Shown piece after piece: positions 17,694 through 25,343 of a stretch of DNA of 64,000 bases. This stretch comes from Trinickia soli (GTDB lineage Bacteria; Pseudomonadota; Gammaproteobacteria; Burkholderiales; Burkholderiaceae). A model generated the notes under the pieces. That model worked only from the letters and a program-made list of their open reading frames with translations, did not search any database and was not told the origin of the DNA. Where the stretch lies: NCBI RefSeq assembly GCF_002879855.1, contig NZ_PNYB01000008.1, positions 62,001 through 126,000 of the forward strand. The letters are read 5' to 3'. Both the position numbers and the translations under genes were made by a program. The first letter of the stretch is position 1; every line of letters begins with the position of its first letter.

Positions 17694-18251
17694 TCACTGG
17701 GCTGTGCGCCGCAACATGGACACGTCGTAGCCCAACCCCTGCACACGCTGATAGAGCGCCTGCGCTTCTGACGGCGCTGGTCGCGCCACACGCGTCAATA
17801 CCCACAGAAAGCGGCCTGAAGGCTCACCCACGATCGACCATGAGTAATCGTCGGCATGGTCGAGCACCCAGTAGTTGCCCACGAAGAAGGGGCCAAAGAA
17901 CGACACCTTCAACTTCGCTCCGCGCGTGCCCGCCACGACCTTCGCACGCCCGTCCGAGACGCGCTCGCGCCCGTCTGCGCGACAACTATTGCGGACGGAG
18001 ATGAGCCCATCATCGCGTACCGCGTATTCGGCGGTGACTGCATCGCACCCGCGCTCGAAGCGGTTTTCATAGCGAGCGAATTCGAACCACTTGCCGGTGT
18101 AACGCGCCAGGTCAACGGGCTTGGCCGGCTCGGGAACGCTCGCATTACCCACCTTCCCGCCAGCGAAATACGTGCAGCTGCACAAGAAGACACACGCGGC
18201 AAGGGCGGCGCAGGCGAACAACGACGCACGACCCGGTTTTGGTAAATGCAT
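17694..18251 (-). CDS. Lipocalin-family lipoprotein (Blc-like, copy 2)
   Basis: Lipoprotein of 185 residues. GGGAGGG lies five bases ahead of the ATG at 18251, which gives a signal peptide ending in the lipobox 'VFLCSC'. An alternative frame start at 18317 has no ribosome site. The lipocalin fold is shown by 'YTGKWFEFARYENRFERGCD' and 'WVLDHADDYSWSIVGEPSGR'. It probably stores or shuttles lipids damaged by light or oxidants. It differs clearly from copy 1 at 11850-12512, so the two are not a recent duplication. It lies upstream of folE in the same direction but 329 bp away. Confidence 0.88.
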   Translation of the reverse strand: MHLPKPGRASLFACAALAACVFLCSCTYFAGGKVGNASVPEPAKPVDLARYTGKWFEFARYENRFERGCDAVTAEYAVRDDGLISVRNSCRADGRERVSDGRAKVVAGTRGAKLKVSFFGPFFVGNYWVLDHADDYSWSIVGEPSGRFLWVLTRVARPAPSEAQALYQRVQGLGYDVSMLRRTAQ

Positions 18252-18453
18252 AGGACCCTCCCAACGAACGTTGCGCTGGCGAGCGCGCTTTGAGTTTGAC
18301 TCGAAATACCGTTTCATGCAACATTGTCACAGAACAATATAACGCTACGCCCTACAAGGAATCATAGACGACGCCGGTCATGCCCGAGCAGCCCTGGATG
18401 TGATCACGGAGAGGCGCTGGCCGGCCCGTCTCTGCGGAAGTGGATGACGTCAA

Positions 18454-18621
18454 ATGAATGAGTCGAGAGGGCACAAAGGCAACAAGCGGGCACTGCTCTG
18501 CAAAATTTGCGCCGCATGCGGGCGCACGATGACATGGCGCCGTGCATGGGCCAAAAGCTGGGCCGAAGTCCGCTATTGTTCCGACCGATGCCGGCGCCGC
18601 AGATTGCAGATGCGACGATAG
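18454..18621 (+). CDS. DUF2256 zinc-ribbon mini-protein
   Basis: A 55-residue protein. It has a Cys-x-x-Cys pair ('CKICAACGR') and a second knuckle ('RYCSDRCRRRR'), separated by the Trp-rich 'TMTWRRAWAKSWAEV'. This pattern is that of DUF2256, a family often adjacent to or fused with photolyase/cryptochrome genes. It probably binds zinc; its function is unknown. It is transcribed toward the MerR gene, whose end is 32 bp away. The 200 bp before it hold no other gene. The ribosome site is weak, so the start is chosen mainly by the domain boundaries. Confidence 0.8.
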   Translation: MNESRGHKGNKRALLCKICAACGRTMTWRRAWAKSWAEVRYCSDRCRRRRLQMRR

Positions 18622-18653
18622 CGCTCAATCTCTTGCTCGTATTCGATGCGCAT

Positions 18654-19673
18654 TTACTCGCGGCCCTGCGCGTCAACCACGCGTTCCAGCGCGGCTTCCA
18701 ACATCGCTCTGGCGCGATTTGCCACATCGCCCAAATGCCGATGCAGCACGGCATCGTCGACCGATCGCGACATGCAGTCATTGCTGTAGCGCTCGAACGC
18801 ATCGAGACGCGTGATCAGCTCGCCCAGGTGTTGCGGACACTCGCACTGAACGATCGCCGATTGCAACATCAGGCGCTCCAACTCCTCGTCGCCAAAGCGG
18901 CGCGGTACGCGAACGCCAATCGCTTCGGTGCCGAGCACCTCGATACCGGCCCCGCCCGCCTGCAGATCGGCCGCAAGCTGCCGGCTTTCCACGGCAGTGA
19001 GCGGCGCCCGGTACAGCCGCACGCCCGCCAACCGCAGCGTCTCGGTGGGCGCGGCATTGCCGTAGGCATAGGAAACCGCCGCAATGCGTGCATGCAAACG
19101 CCCCCGCATTTCGAGCACTTGCGCGGCAACATCGTGTGTCAGCGCAAGCACGTCGACCACCAGAGCATCGACCTGCTCGCCCTTGTCGGCGGCGATCCCC
19201 GCTTCGCCGAGATTGGCCAGCTTGACCAAATCGACGTGGTTGGCTTGCCCCGTCTGGGCAAGCGAGAGCGCGAGCCGTCGCTGCACTCCCGAACCCACGA
19301 CCGCGATCCGTGCAACGCGCTCGGCCCCGCCGTCCTTCGCTCGCGATTCCGAAGCGATGATTTCCGGGCGAGCCTGAAACAGCGACTCCAACTGCTCGCG
19401 CGGCAAGCGCGCGATCGAGCCGATCGAGTGCCCCTGCCTGACCAGCGCCTTAAGCAGGACCAGGCGGCGCACGTCTTCTTCCGAATACAACCGCTGGCCC
19501 GCCTCGCTCTTCAGGGGACTGATGACGTCGTAGCGACGCTCCCACATGCGCAGCGTGGTGGGCGGCATTTTCGCGCGCCGCGCGGCCTCGCCACTGCGAT
19601 AGCGGTGCTCATCGCTCGCGCGCCCTTCCGTAGCTTTTGCCTCGACTGCCGGCGCGGCGGCTTTCTTTTTCAT
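18654..19673 (-). CDS. MerR-family regulator, LitR/CarH-like without obvious B12 motif
   Basis: Transcription factor of 339 residues. The N-terminal winged helix-turn-helix is MerR-type ('YRSGEAARRAKMPPTTLRMW', 'RLYSEEDVRRLVLLKALVRQ'), and the C-terminal part is the size of the LitR/CarH cobalamin-binding region. I do not find the DxHxxG cobalamin motif, so it resembles the 'class II' LitR type that cannot bind adenosylcobalamin. GAGAGAAAG precedes the ATG at 19673. It is divergent from the photolyase gene with about 280 bp between. It is the probable repressor of the light island, with a partner photosensor still to be found. Confidence 0.82.
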   Translation of the reverse strand: MKKKAAAPAVEAKATEGRASDEHRYRSGEAARRAKMPPTTLRMWERRYDVISPLKSEAGQRLYSEEDVRRLVLLKALVRQGHSIGSIARLPREQLESLFQARPEIIASESRAKDGGAERVARIAVVGSGVQRRLALSLAQTGQANHVDLVKLANLGEAGIAADKGEQVDALVVDVLALTHDVAAQVLEMRGRLHARIAAVSYAYGNAAPTETLRLAGVRLYRAPLTAVESRQLAADLQAGGAGIEVLGTEAIGVRVPRRFGDEELERLMLQSAIVQCECPQHLGELITRLDAFERYSNDCMSRSVDDAVLHRHLGDVANRARAMLEAALERVVDAQGRE

Positions 19674-19916
19674 GCGCTTTCTCTCGACTATGGATTCGAT
19701 GCGGAACACGAAACGCCGATGTGTCGCTTTTCCGATTCACCAAAAGCTCAATCCTACTATAGCGTCGGCCGCCCGGCACCCGCTTTCGCTCGGTTAAAGC
19801 CGCACCCCGGTGCGACAAAGAGCCCGTTGCGCCTGCTCAGCATGGCAATGCGTCGAAGGACCGTACGCCAATCTCGCTTCATCCTCGTATCGCCAAGGCG
19901 GTTTCGCCACAAAACC

Positions 19917-19924
19917 TTGTACAC
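19917..19924 (+). promoter_or_regulatory. TTGTACAC motif upstream of photolyase
   Basis: TTGTACAC lies 31-38 bp before the photolyase ATG, in the 281-bp divergent gap between the LitR-like gene and the photolyase. It shares its core with the paired motif before folE. It could be an operator or a -35-like element. Confidence 0.35.
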
Positions 19925-19954
19925 TTGCGTTTCATTGCTGACCAATCAAAGGCT

Positions 19955-21457
19955 ATGACAGAACGCCGACAGCCACAACTGCGCCGACCGATCATCGTTT
20001 GGTTCCGCGACGACCAGCGGCTGGCCGACAATCCCGCCCTTTCGCACGCGGTGTCCAGCGGATGCCCAGTGGTGTGCGTCTACGTGTACGATGCCGAACC
20101 GCGGCATGGCCGATCCCTCGGCGCCGCCGCGCGCTGGTGGCTCCATGAGTCGTTGCGCGAACTCGATAGAGCACTGCGATCGCTGGGCGGCAGCCTCGTG
20201 TTGCTCAGCGGCGCGGAACGGGAAACGATCGAGGCGTTCGCCTCGGCTGTCGAGGCCGTCGAGGTCTGCTGGAACCGTCGCTATAGCGCCGCGCAACGGC
20301 AGACCGATGCGTCAATCAAGTCGGCGCTCGAAGCCAAGGGCGTCTTGGTCTCGACCTTCAACGGACACCTACTGCGCGAGCCGTGGAAAGTCACTACGCG
20401 AGAAGGCCAGCCGTTCCAGGTGTTCGGCGCGTACTGGCGTGCGGCACGCCTGGGCTTTTCTCCCGAGCCGCCCCAACCTGCCCCCGACGGTCTGCCGTTC
20501 TATTCGCTGCCTGAGCGCGCACGCACATTGGCCGTCGACCTCATCGACCTCAAACTACAGCCTCATGCACCGGACTGGGCGGCCGGGTTGCGAGAAACAT
20601 GGACGTGCGGGGAAAACGGCGCACAGCAGCAGCTGCAGCACTTTCTAGCTCACGTGCTGGACGGCTACGCGGCGAGTCGCGACGCGCCGGCGCATGACGG
20701 AACGAGCAAGCTGTCGCCCTACCTTCGCTTCGGCAATATCTCGGTGCGGCAGATCTGGTACGCCGCACTCGCGACCGCGCAGTCGGAGTCGATCCCGGGC
20801 GAACACCTTCACCGGTTCCAGGACGAACTGGGATGGCGCGAGTTTTCGTATCATCTGCTCTTTCATTTTCCGCCGCTGCACGAAGTGAACTTCAGACGGC
20901 AATTCGACGCGATGCCGTGGCGCCACGATGCGCAAGCCCTGCGGGCATGGCAGCGCGGCAAGACCGGGTACCCCGTCGTCGACGCCGGGATGCGGGAGTT
21001 GTGGCGAACCGGCTGGATGCATAACCGGGCACGCATGGTGGTCGCGTCGTTTCTGATCAAGCATCTGCTGATCGACTGGCGCGAAGGCGAGTCCTGGTTT
21101 TGGGACACGTTGGTCGACGCCGACGAGGCCAACAATCCGGCAGGCTGGCAATGGGTTGCGGGCAGCGGCGCCGATGCGGCGCCATACTTTCGAATTTTCA
21201 ATCCGGTATTGCAAGGGCAGAAATTCGATGCGCGGGGGGACTACGTGCGGCGCTGGGTGCCCGAGCTTAGCCGGTTGCCGGACGTATCGATACACGCGCC
21301 GTGGCTCGCCGCGCCCGCCCAGCTCGAAGCCGCCTCCGTTCGATTGGGCGAGACCTATCCGTTCCCCGTTGTCGATCATCCGCAGGCGCGCATGCGTGCG
21401 CTCGCGGCCTTCGATGCGTTGCGCGGCGGTGCCGCCCTTGAACGCGGCGATCGCTGA
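19955..21457 (+). CDS. phrB: Deoxyribodipyrimidine photolyase, class I
   Basis: Light-driven DNA repair enzyme of 500 residues that splits UV cyclobutane dimers with reduced FAD. The N-terminal antenna domain begins 'IIVWFRDDQRLADNPALSHA'. The C-terminal FAD domain carries 'GTSKLSPYLRFGNISVRQIW', 'GYPVVDAGMRELWRTGWMHN' and 'PYFRIFNPVLQGQKFD'. The length fits class I PhrB. The ATG at 19955 is used because the antenna domain begins right after it; an upstream TTG at 19925 would add ten residues. It is divergent from the LitR-like regulator, the arrangement typical of LitR-controlled photolyases. A folate antenna could link it to the nearby folE. Confidence 0.94.
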   Translation: MTERRQPQLRRPIIVWFRDDQRLADNPALSHAVSSGCPVVCVYVYDAEPRHGRSLGAAARWWLHESLRELDRALRSLGGSLVLLSGAERETIEAFASAVEAVEVCWNRRYSAAQRQTDASIKSALEAKGVLVSTFNGHLLREPWKVTTREGQPFQVFGAYWRAARLGFSPEPPQPAPDGLPFYSLPERARTLAVDLIDLKLQPHAPDWAAGLRETWTCGENGAQQQLQHFLAHVLDGYAASRDAPAHDGTSKLSPYLRFGNISVRQIWYAALATAQSESIPGEHLHRFQDELGWREFSYHLLFHFPPLHEVNFRRQFDAMPWRHDAQALRAWQRGKTGYPVVDAGMRELWRTGWMHNRARMVVASFLIKHLLIDWREGESWFWDTLVDADEANNPAGWQWVAGSGADAAPYFRIFNPVLQGQKFDARGDYVRRWVPELSRLPDVSIHAPWLAAPAQLEAASVRLGETYPFPVVDHPQARMRALAAFDALRGGAALERGDR

Positions 21458-21605
21458 AAGGGCGCCGCGCGCGAGAAGCGACCGGCCGCCGCGCAGCTTT
21501 CACGATTGGCTCTTTGCCGAGTTGGAGAAATAACAGGCACGTTGGCGTCGATCGCGCGCGGCAAATCCGCTACCGGCGCCAGCCAGCCATCGACGAGCAT
21601 CGATG

Positions 21606-21619
21606 CTGATTTCGATCAA
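21606..21619. promoter_or_regulatory. FNR/ANR-like box before the cytochrome module
   Basis: CTGATTTCGATCAA, one base from the FNR-family palindrome TTGAT-N4-ATCAA. It lies 115 bp before the first gene of the module at 21734, inside a 276-bp gap with no other feature. Confidence 0.4.
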
Positions 21620-21733
21620 CGTAGCGCTGCGATCGACGCGTTAACCTGCAAGTCCAGCCGCGCCGCGACACCCTCCGAAATCGCAGGCAGCAAGGGGCGA
21701 ATCCGGCAGCCCATAGCGTCCTCCAGCCATCGC

Positions 21734-22039
21734 ATGAACCAGCGCCTCGCTGCCCGCATCCTGATCGCCCTATTTCTTGTCGCTCCGTTTTCCAACGCGG
21801 CGGCAGGACCGTGGTATGCCGCCTCTCCTAACACCTATGGCTGGCGATTCATGACCCCGGAAGAACGAGAGGAGCATCAGCGGCGCATGCGCAGCTTCAC
21901 CTCGTATGAGGAATGCAAGGCCTATCAAGCCGAGCATCACGCTCTGATGGCCGAGCGGGCGCGCAAAGCGCGCGCGTTGCTTAAACCTCATGCGGACTCC
22001 GGTTGCGAGCAGTTGCGCGCACAAGGCCGATTGCAATGA
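21734..22039 (+). CDS. Small exported protein, unknown
   Basis: A 101-residue protein with a signal peptide ('MNQRLAARILIALFLVAPFS' then an Ala-rich cleavage site before 'GPWYAASPNTYGW'). The mature part is charged and helical, with two Cys ('YEECKAYQAEHHAL' and 'DSGCEQLRAQG') that could form a disulfide. I recognise no family. Its stop overlaps the start of the flavocytochrome gene (ATGA), so it is coupled to it and may be a periplasmic partner. The longer open frame to 21506 has no signal for translation. Confidence 0.7.
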   Translation: MNQRLAARILIALFLVAPFSNAAAGPWYAASPNTYGWRFMTPEEREEHQRRMRSFTSYEECKAYQAEHHALMAERARKARALLKPHADSGCEQLRAQGRLQ

Positions 22040-23310
22040 GTCCGCACTCGATTGAACGCTGGCAACGGCGCTTGACGATCCCGGCGATTGCGGTGGCCTC
22101 GTCCCTATTGCTCGCATGGTGGGCGTTTCCCGTCGGCGTGCAGCCGTGGCGCAGTATCGGCATCGTCAGCGCCTGGACCGGCACCGGAATGCTCACGATC
22201 GCCACGGTCCTCATGGTGCGCGAGCCGCATCTTACCGGCGCGCTGGGTGGACTCGAACTCTGCTATCGCTGGCATCATCGCGCCGGTGTCCTCGCCTACC
22301 TCGCGCTGCTCGTGCATCCGCTCGCCCTTGCGATCGACGGCTGGAAGGAATCGCCCCGCGTGGCGTGGCAGTCGCTTGCTCCGTGGCTGCAGGCGTGGCC
22401 GGTCTGGCTTGGCTGGTGCGCGCTTGCTCTCCTGATGATCGGGCTGACTGCCACCTTCGCCTCGCAGTTGCCCTACCGTCGCTGGCGCGGCCTCCACGCG
22501 TTGCTCGGAGTCGGCGTTCTGCTCGCCTTCTCTCACGTGGGAGCGCTGCTCGGCGAGCCTGCGCCGTCGCTCGGCATCCTGATCCTCGGTATGTTTGCCC
22601 TGGCCTGGCGCATCATGGGAAGCGATCTCGGCCTCGCCGCCGCGCCCTATCGAGTGACTGCAGTGACAAATCCTGCTGCGGGGACGATCGAAGCGGCAGT
22701 CTCCCCGTGTGCCGCCGCACTCGCCGTTGCACCGGGTCAGTTCGTGCTGGCGGCATTTGGCCACGGCAAGCATTTCCGGGGCTGCGGTGAGTACCACCCG
22801 TTCACGGTGAGCCGCATCGAAGCGGAGCACCGTCTGCGGCTCACGATCAAGGCGCTCGGCCGGTGCTCGCAGAACCTGCAAGCGCTGGAGCCCGGCGTCC
22901 TGGTGCATCTGCAGGGGCCGTTCGGCAGCTTCCTTGCGGATACTGCCGATGGTCCCGAGCTTTGGATTGCGGGCGGTATCGGAATCACTCCGTTTATGGC
23001 CTCGCTGCGCGCGCAGCCCCGCATGCAGCCGACCACGCTGATCTACCTCTACCGATCAGCCGGCGATGCGGCTTTCCTCGACGAACTCGCCATGCTCGCG
23101 GAGATCGATTCGAACTTCGACCTGATAGCGCAAGCCACCGGCAATCACCCGCCAAACGTCGAACCGCTGATGGCGAAGGTGACACGCCTGACCGAGCGTC
23201 GGGTTTACCTTTGCGGACCGCCGGCGATGGTCGACACGCTGGTTCCTCGGCTGGTCGAGCTGGGTGTATCGCCTGGATCCATTCACTACGAGCGATTCGA
23301 CTTCCGCTGA
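22036..23310 (+). CDS. Ferric-reductase-like transmembrane flavocytochrome
   Basis: A 424-residue membrane protein that should pass electrons between NAD(P)H, FAD and haem. The N-terminal half has about six hydrophobic segments with candidate haem histidines in 'CYRWHHRAG', 'LLVHPLAL', 'WRGLHALLG' and 'FSHVGALL'. The C-terminal half is a ferredoxin-NADP reductase module: FAD site 'YHPFTVSRIEAEH', NAD(P) site 'IAGGIGITPFMASLRAQP' and 'YLCGPPAMVDTLVP'. The direction of flow (metal reduction or superoxide-type chemistry) is not readable. It is coupled to the genes on both sides, so it is probably the electron source for the b-type cytochromes that follow. Confidence 0.85.
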   Translation: MSPHSIERWQRRLTIPAIAVASSLLLAWWAFPVGVQPWRSIGIVSAWTGTGMLTIATVLMVREPHLTGALGGLELCYRWHHRAGVLAYLALLVHPLALAIDGWKESPRVAWQSLAPWLQAWPVWLGWCALALLMIGLTATFASQLPYRRWRGLHALLGVGVLLAFSHVGALLGEPAPSLGILILGMFALAWRIMGSDLGLAAAPYRVTAVTNPAAGTIEAAVSPCAAALAVAPGQFVLAAFGHGKHFRGCGEYHPFTVSRIEAEHRLRLTIKALGRCSQNLQALEPGVLVHLQGPFGSFLADTADGPELWIAGGIGITPFMASLRAQPRMQPTTLIYLYRSAGDAAFLDELAMLAEIDSNFDLIAQATGNHPPNVEPLMAKVTRLTERRVYLCGPPAMVDTLVPRLVELGVSPGSIHYERFDFR

Positions 23311-23312
23311 TC

Positions 23313-23678
23313 ATGCGTACACTCTTCATTCTGTCGACGGCAGTGTTCTGGCTCGCCGTCGGGGCGTTTTGGGCCGCCAACGTCTGGCTTCCCGATAAAG
23401 CGGCCGGTCCCGATGCAGTAGCGGCGGATAAAATGTGGACGCTCGTTGAAGTCGCTCGACACAACCAAGCGGCGGATTGCTGGATGGCAATCGATGGCGC
23501 CGTGTATGACCTCACCGCCTACCTGCCGCAACACCCGTCCAATCCCGCAATCATCCTGCCTTGGTGCGGCAAGGAGGCGACCGAGGCATACCATACGAAG
23601 ACCAAGGGTCGACCGCACTCCTCCCATGCCGATCAGTTGCTATCGACGTTTCATATCGGGAGGCTTATCCGACCGTGA
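23313..23678 (+). CDS. Membrane-anchored cytochrome b5-like protein
   Basis: A 121-residue protein. An N-terminal signal anchor ('LFILSTAVFWLAVGAFWAAN') is followed by a cytochrome b5 haem domain starting 'MWTLVEVARHNQAADCWMAI', with haem ligands likely in 'YLPQHPSNPAIIL' and 'KGRPHSSHADQLL'. Its ATG is 3 bp after the flavocytochrome stop, and its stop overlaps the next start (GTGA). It likely accepts electrons at the periplasmic face from the flavocytochrome. A degraded copy of its last 17 codons lies at 25293-25343. Confidence 0.85.
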   Translation: MRTLFILSTAVFWLAVGAFWAANVWLPDKAAGPDAVAADKMWTLVEVARHNQAADCWMAIDGAVYDLTAYLPQHPSNPAIILPWCGKEATEAYHTKTKGRPHSSHADQLLSTFHIGRLIRP

Positions 23679-24187
23679 ATCGCGTAAGCACGTTGCTCGG
23701 CGAAAAAAGAATACATCTTGCATTCAAGCTCAGCTTATGGTGCAAGGGTGCCTTCGCGCTATTAGAGATAGTAGCCGGCGTAGCCACCTGGTTCGTGCCG
23801 CCGCAGCTTTTGCTGACGCTTGTCCTTTGGGTCACCAAGAAGGAATTCGTCGAAGATCCGCAAGATCTCGTCGCGAACTTCCTCCTGCATACTGCCCAGG
23901 ATCTTTCAGTCGGCACCGAAACGTTTGCCGCGATCTACCTGCTTGTGCATGGCCTGATAAAACTGTGGTTGATCGCCGGCCTGCTGCGAGAAAAGCTGTG
24001 GTATTACCCCGCCGCAATGTCGATCTTCGGCTTGTTTATCGCCTATCAGCTTTATCGATACACGTTTGCGCACTCGGTCTCGCTGCTACTCATCACGGCA
24101 TTGGACATCGTCGTCACCGCGCTTACGTGGCACGAGTACCGATATATCAGGAAAGAACGGAGCGAAGCGCCTCACGCAGCGCCTTAA
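23675..24187 (+). CDS. DUF2127-like membrane protein
   Basis: A 170-residue membrane protein with about four hydrophobic segments ('GAFALLEIVAGVATWF', 'AAIYLLVHGLIKLWLIAGLL', 'YPAAMSIFGLFIAYQLYRYT', 'LLLITALDIVVTALTWHEYR'). The pattern and the 'HGLIKL' motif are those of the DUF2127 family, whose function is not known. The GTG start overlaps the stop of the b5 gene and has GGGAGG about 12 bases upstream. The open frame back to 23561 overlaps the b5 gene and is not used. Confidence 0.72.
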   Translation: MNRVSTLLGEKRIHLAFKLSLWCKGAFALLEIVAGVATWFVPPQLLLTLVLWVTKKEFVEDPQDLVANFLLHTAQDLSVGTETFAAIYLLVHGLIKLWLIAGLLREKLWYYPAAMSIFGLFIAYQLYRYTFAHSVSLLLITALDIVVTALTWHEYRYIRKERSEAPHAAP

Positions 24188-24248
24188 GCTCCCGTTAAGC
24201 CTCGCTGGATTAGTCTTGCGGCATCCATCTTCCACTCAATGATTGCCG

Positions 24249-24626
24249 ATGTCCAAGCTTCCACCCCGGATGTATCTCCAGGCGCTACTTCTATGCGCGC
24301 AACTCGTCATCGGCGTGCAGACGACATACGCTGGCGAGATCAAGGTCGTCATGAAAGATATGAAACGCGCACTGCAAGGCGCAATGGCCAGTACCACGAT
24401 GCCGGAGCTGAGCCGCTACGTGGCGCGGCTGGAAAGCGATGTCGATCATGCGAGTCGTCAGGCCTACCGTGACGATCAGGCGACCTACGACGAAGGCATG
24501 CAAAAACTGAAGCAGCAACTCGCTGTCGTCGACGAAGCCATTCGCGCCAACGACATGAACGAGGCCAAGCAGGATCTGCGCAAGATAAACGTCACAAGAA
24601 AGCACTACCACGATCTGCTGAACTAG
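24249..24626 (+). CDS. cybC: Cytochrome b562-family protein
   Basis: A 125-residue periplasmic four-helix cytochrome. A signal peptide ends near 'VQTTYAGEIK'. The mature protein has an N-terminal Met-rich helix ('VVMKDMKRALQGAM') and ends with 'NVTRKHYHDLLN', matching the b562 C-terminal helix with its haem His ('TRNAYH' in E. coli). It most likely shuttles electrons in the periplasm. It follows DUF2127 by 61 bp and precedes cytochrome b561 by 34 bp, as part of the same redox unit. The ATG at 24249 is used because the signal peptide starts there; the ribosome site is weak. Confidence 0.78.
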   Translation: MSKLPPRMYLQALLLCAQLVIGVQTTYAGEIKVVMKDMKRALQGAMASTTMPELSRYVARLESDVDHASRQAYRDDQATYDEGMQKLKQQLAVVDEAIRANDMNEAKQDLRKINVTRKHYHDLLN

Positions 24627-24660
24627 ACGATCGGTCCCTTACCCTTTGGAGTACCGCCCG

Positions 24661-25218
24661 ATGAGGCACAAACCCCGCTATCCGCTTTCGATCAGCCTGC
24701 TTCACTGGCTGCTCGCCGTCGCGCTGATCGGCAATCTGGTCATCGGATGGCTGCTGGATGATCACGAGGAACTGATCGCACTGCACAAGTCGATCGGCAT
24801 CGCCATTCTCGGCCTCGCATTGATCCGCATCGCGAATCGGCTGCGCATGCGACGCCGCTTGCCGCCTTCGATCAACGTGGCCGGATCGCCAAGCTACTTC
24901 GCGGAGAAAGCCGTCCATTACCTGCTCCTCGTTCTCATGCTCGCCATTCCTATGCTTGGCTGGCTGAAGACGAATGCGGCAGGCCACGTCGCCAGTTGCT
25001 TCGGCGTGTTCTCCCTCCCGACACTCGTGCCAAAAAGCCACGAGCTGTCACAGCTGTTTGGCGAACTTCATGCGTTGACCGCATATGGACTGGCGACGTT
25101 GATGGGCCTGCATGTACTGGCCGCCGTTGCTCATTGGCTGATGAACTCGGAGAACGTGCTGCCGCGAATCAGCCCGTTGCCTGGCCGCCTGCGGCCGAAG
25201 GTATCAACGCGCAATTGA
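24661..25218 (+). CDS. Cytochrome b561-family protein
   Basis: A 185-residue integral membrane dihaem cytochrome with four hydrophobic helices. The conserved His residues appear in 'ISLLHWLLAVALIGNLV', 'ALHKSIGIAILGL', 'EKAVHYLLLVLMLAIP' and 'GELHALTAYGLATLMGLHVL'. Family members exchange electrons between ubiquinol and periplasmic partners, so it would connect the b562 and b5 proteins to the quinone pool. TGGAG precedes the ATG at 24661. It is the last recognisable gene of the module. Confidence 0.88.
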   Translation: MRHKPRYPLSISLLHWLLAVALIGNLVIGWLLDDHEELIALHKSIGIAILGLALIRIANRLRMRRRLPPSINVAGSPSYFAEKAVHYLLLVLMLAIPMLGWLKTNAAGHVASCFGVFSLPTLVPKSHELSQLFGELHALTAYGLATLMGLHVLAAVAHWLMNSENVLPRISPLPGRLRPKVSTRN

Positions 25219-25292
25219 CGCCGTGCGCGTGGGGAGGAAGTCGGGTTCGAAAAAACACCGTCGCGGGCCGACGGCACATGCCTCGCCTTTCT

Positions 25293-25343
25293 CATGCCGA
25301 TCAATTGCTATTGACGCTTCGTATCGGAAGGCGTGTCCGACCG
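25293..25343 (+). repeat. Degraded second copy of the cytochrome b5 gene tail
   Basis: Matches 23625-23675, the last 17 codons of the b5-like gene, at 44 of 51 positions by hand count. The copy still reads as 'HADQLLLTLRIGRRVRP' against 'HADQLLSTFHIGRLIRP'. The opposite strand of this copy supplies the C-terminus of the AI-2E gene that ends at 25308. Confidence 0.8.

Noticed and set aside
18404-18802. A 132-codon leftward frame overlapping the DUF2256 gene
   Set aside because: It is a shadow of the MerR gene's 3' end and the DUF2256 gene; the 55-residue rightward frame has the domain.
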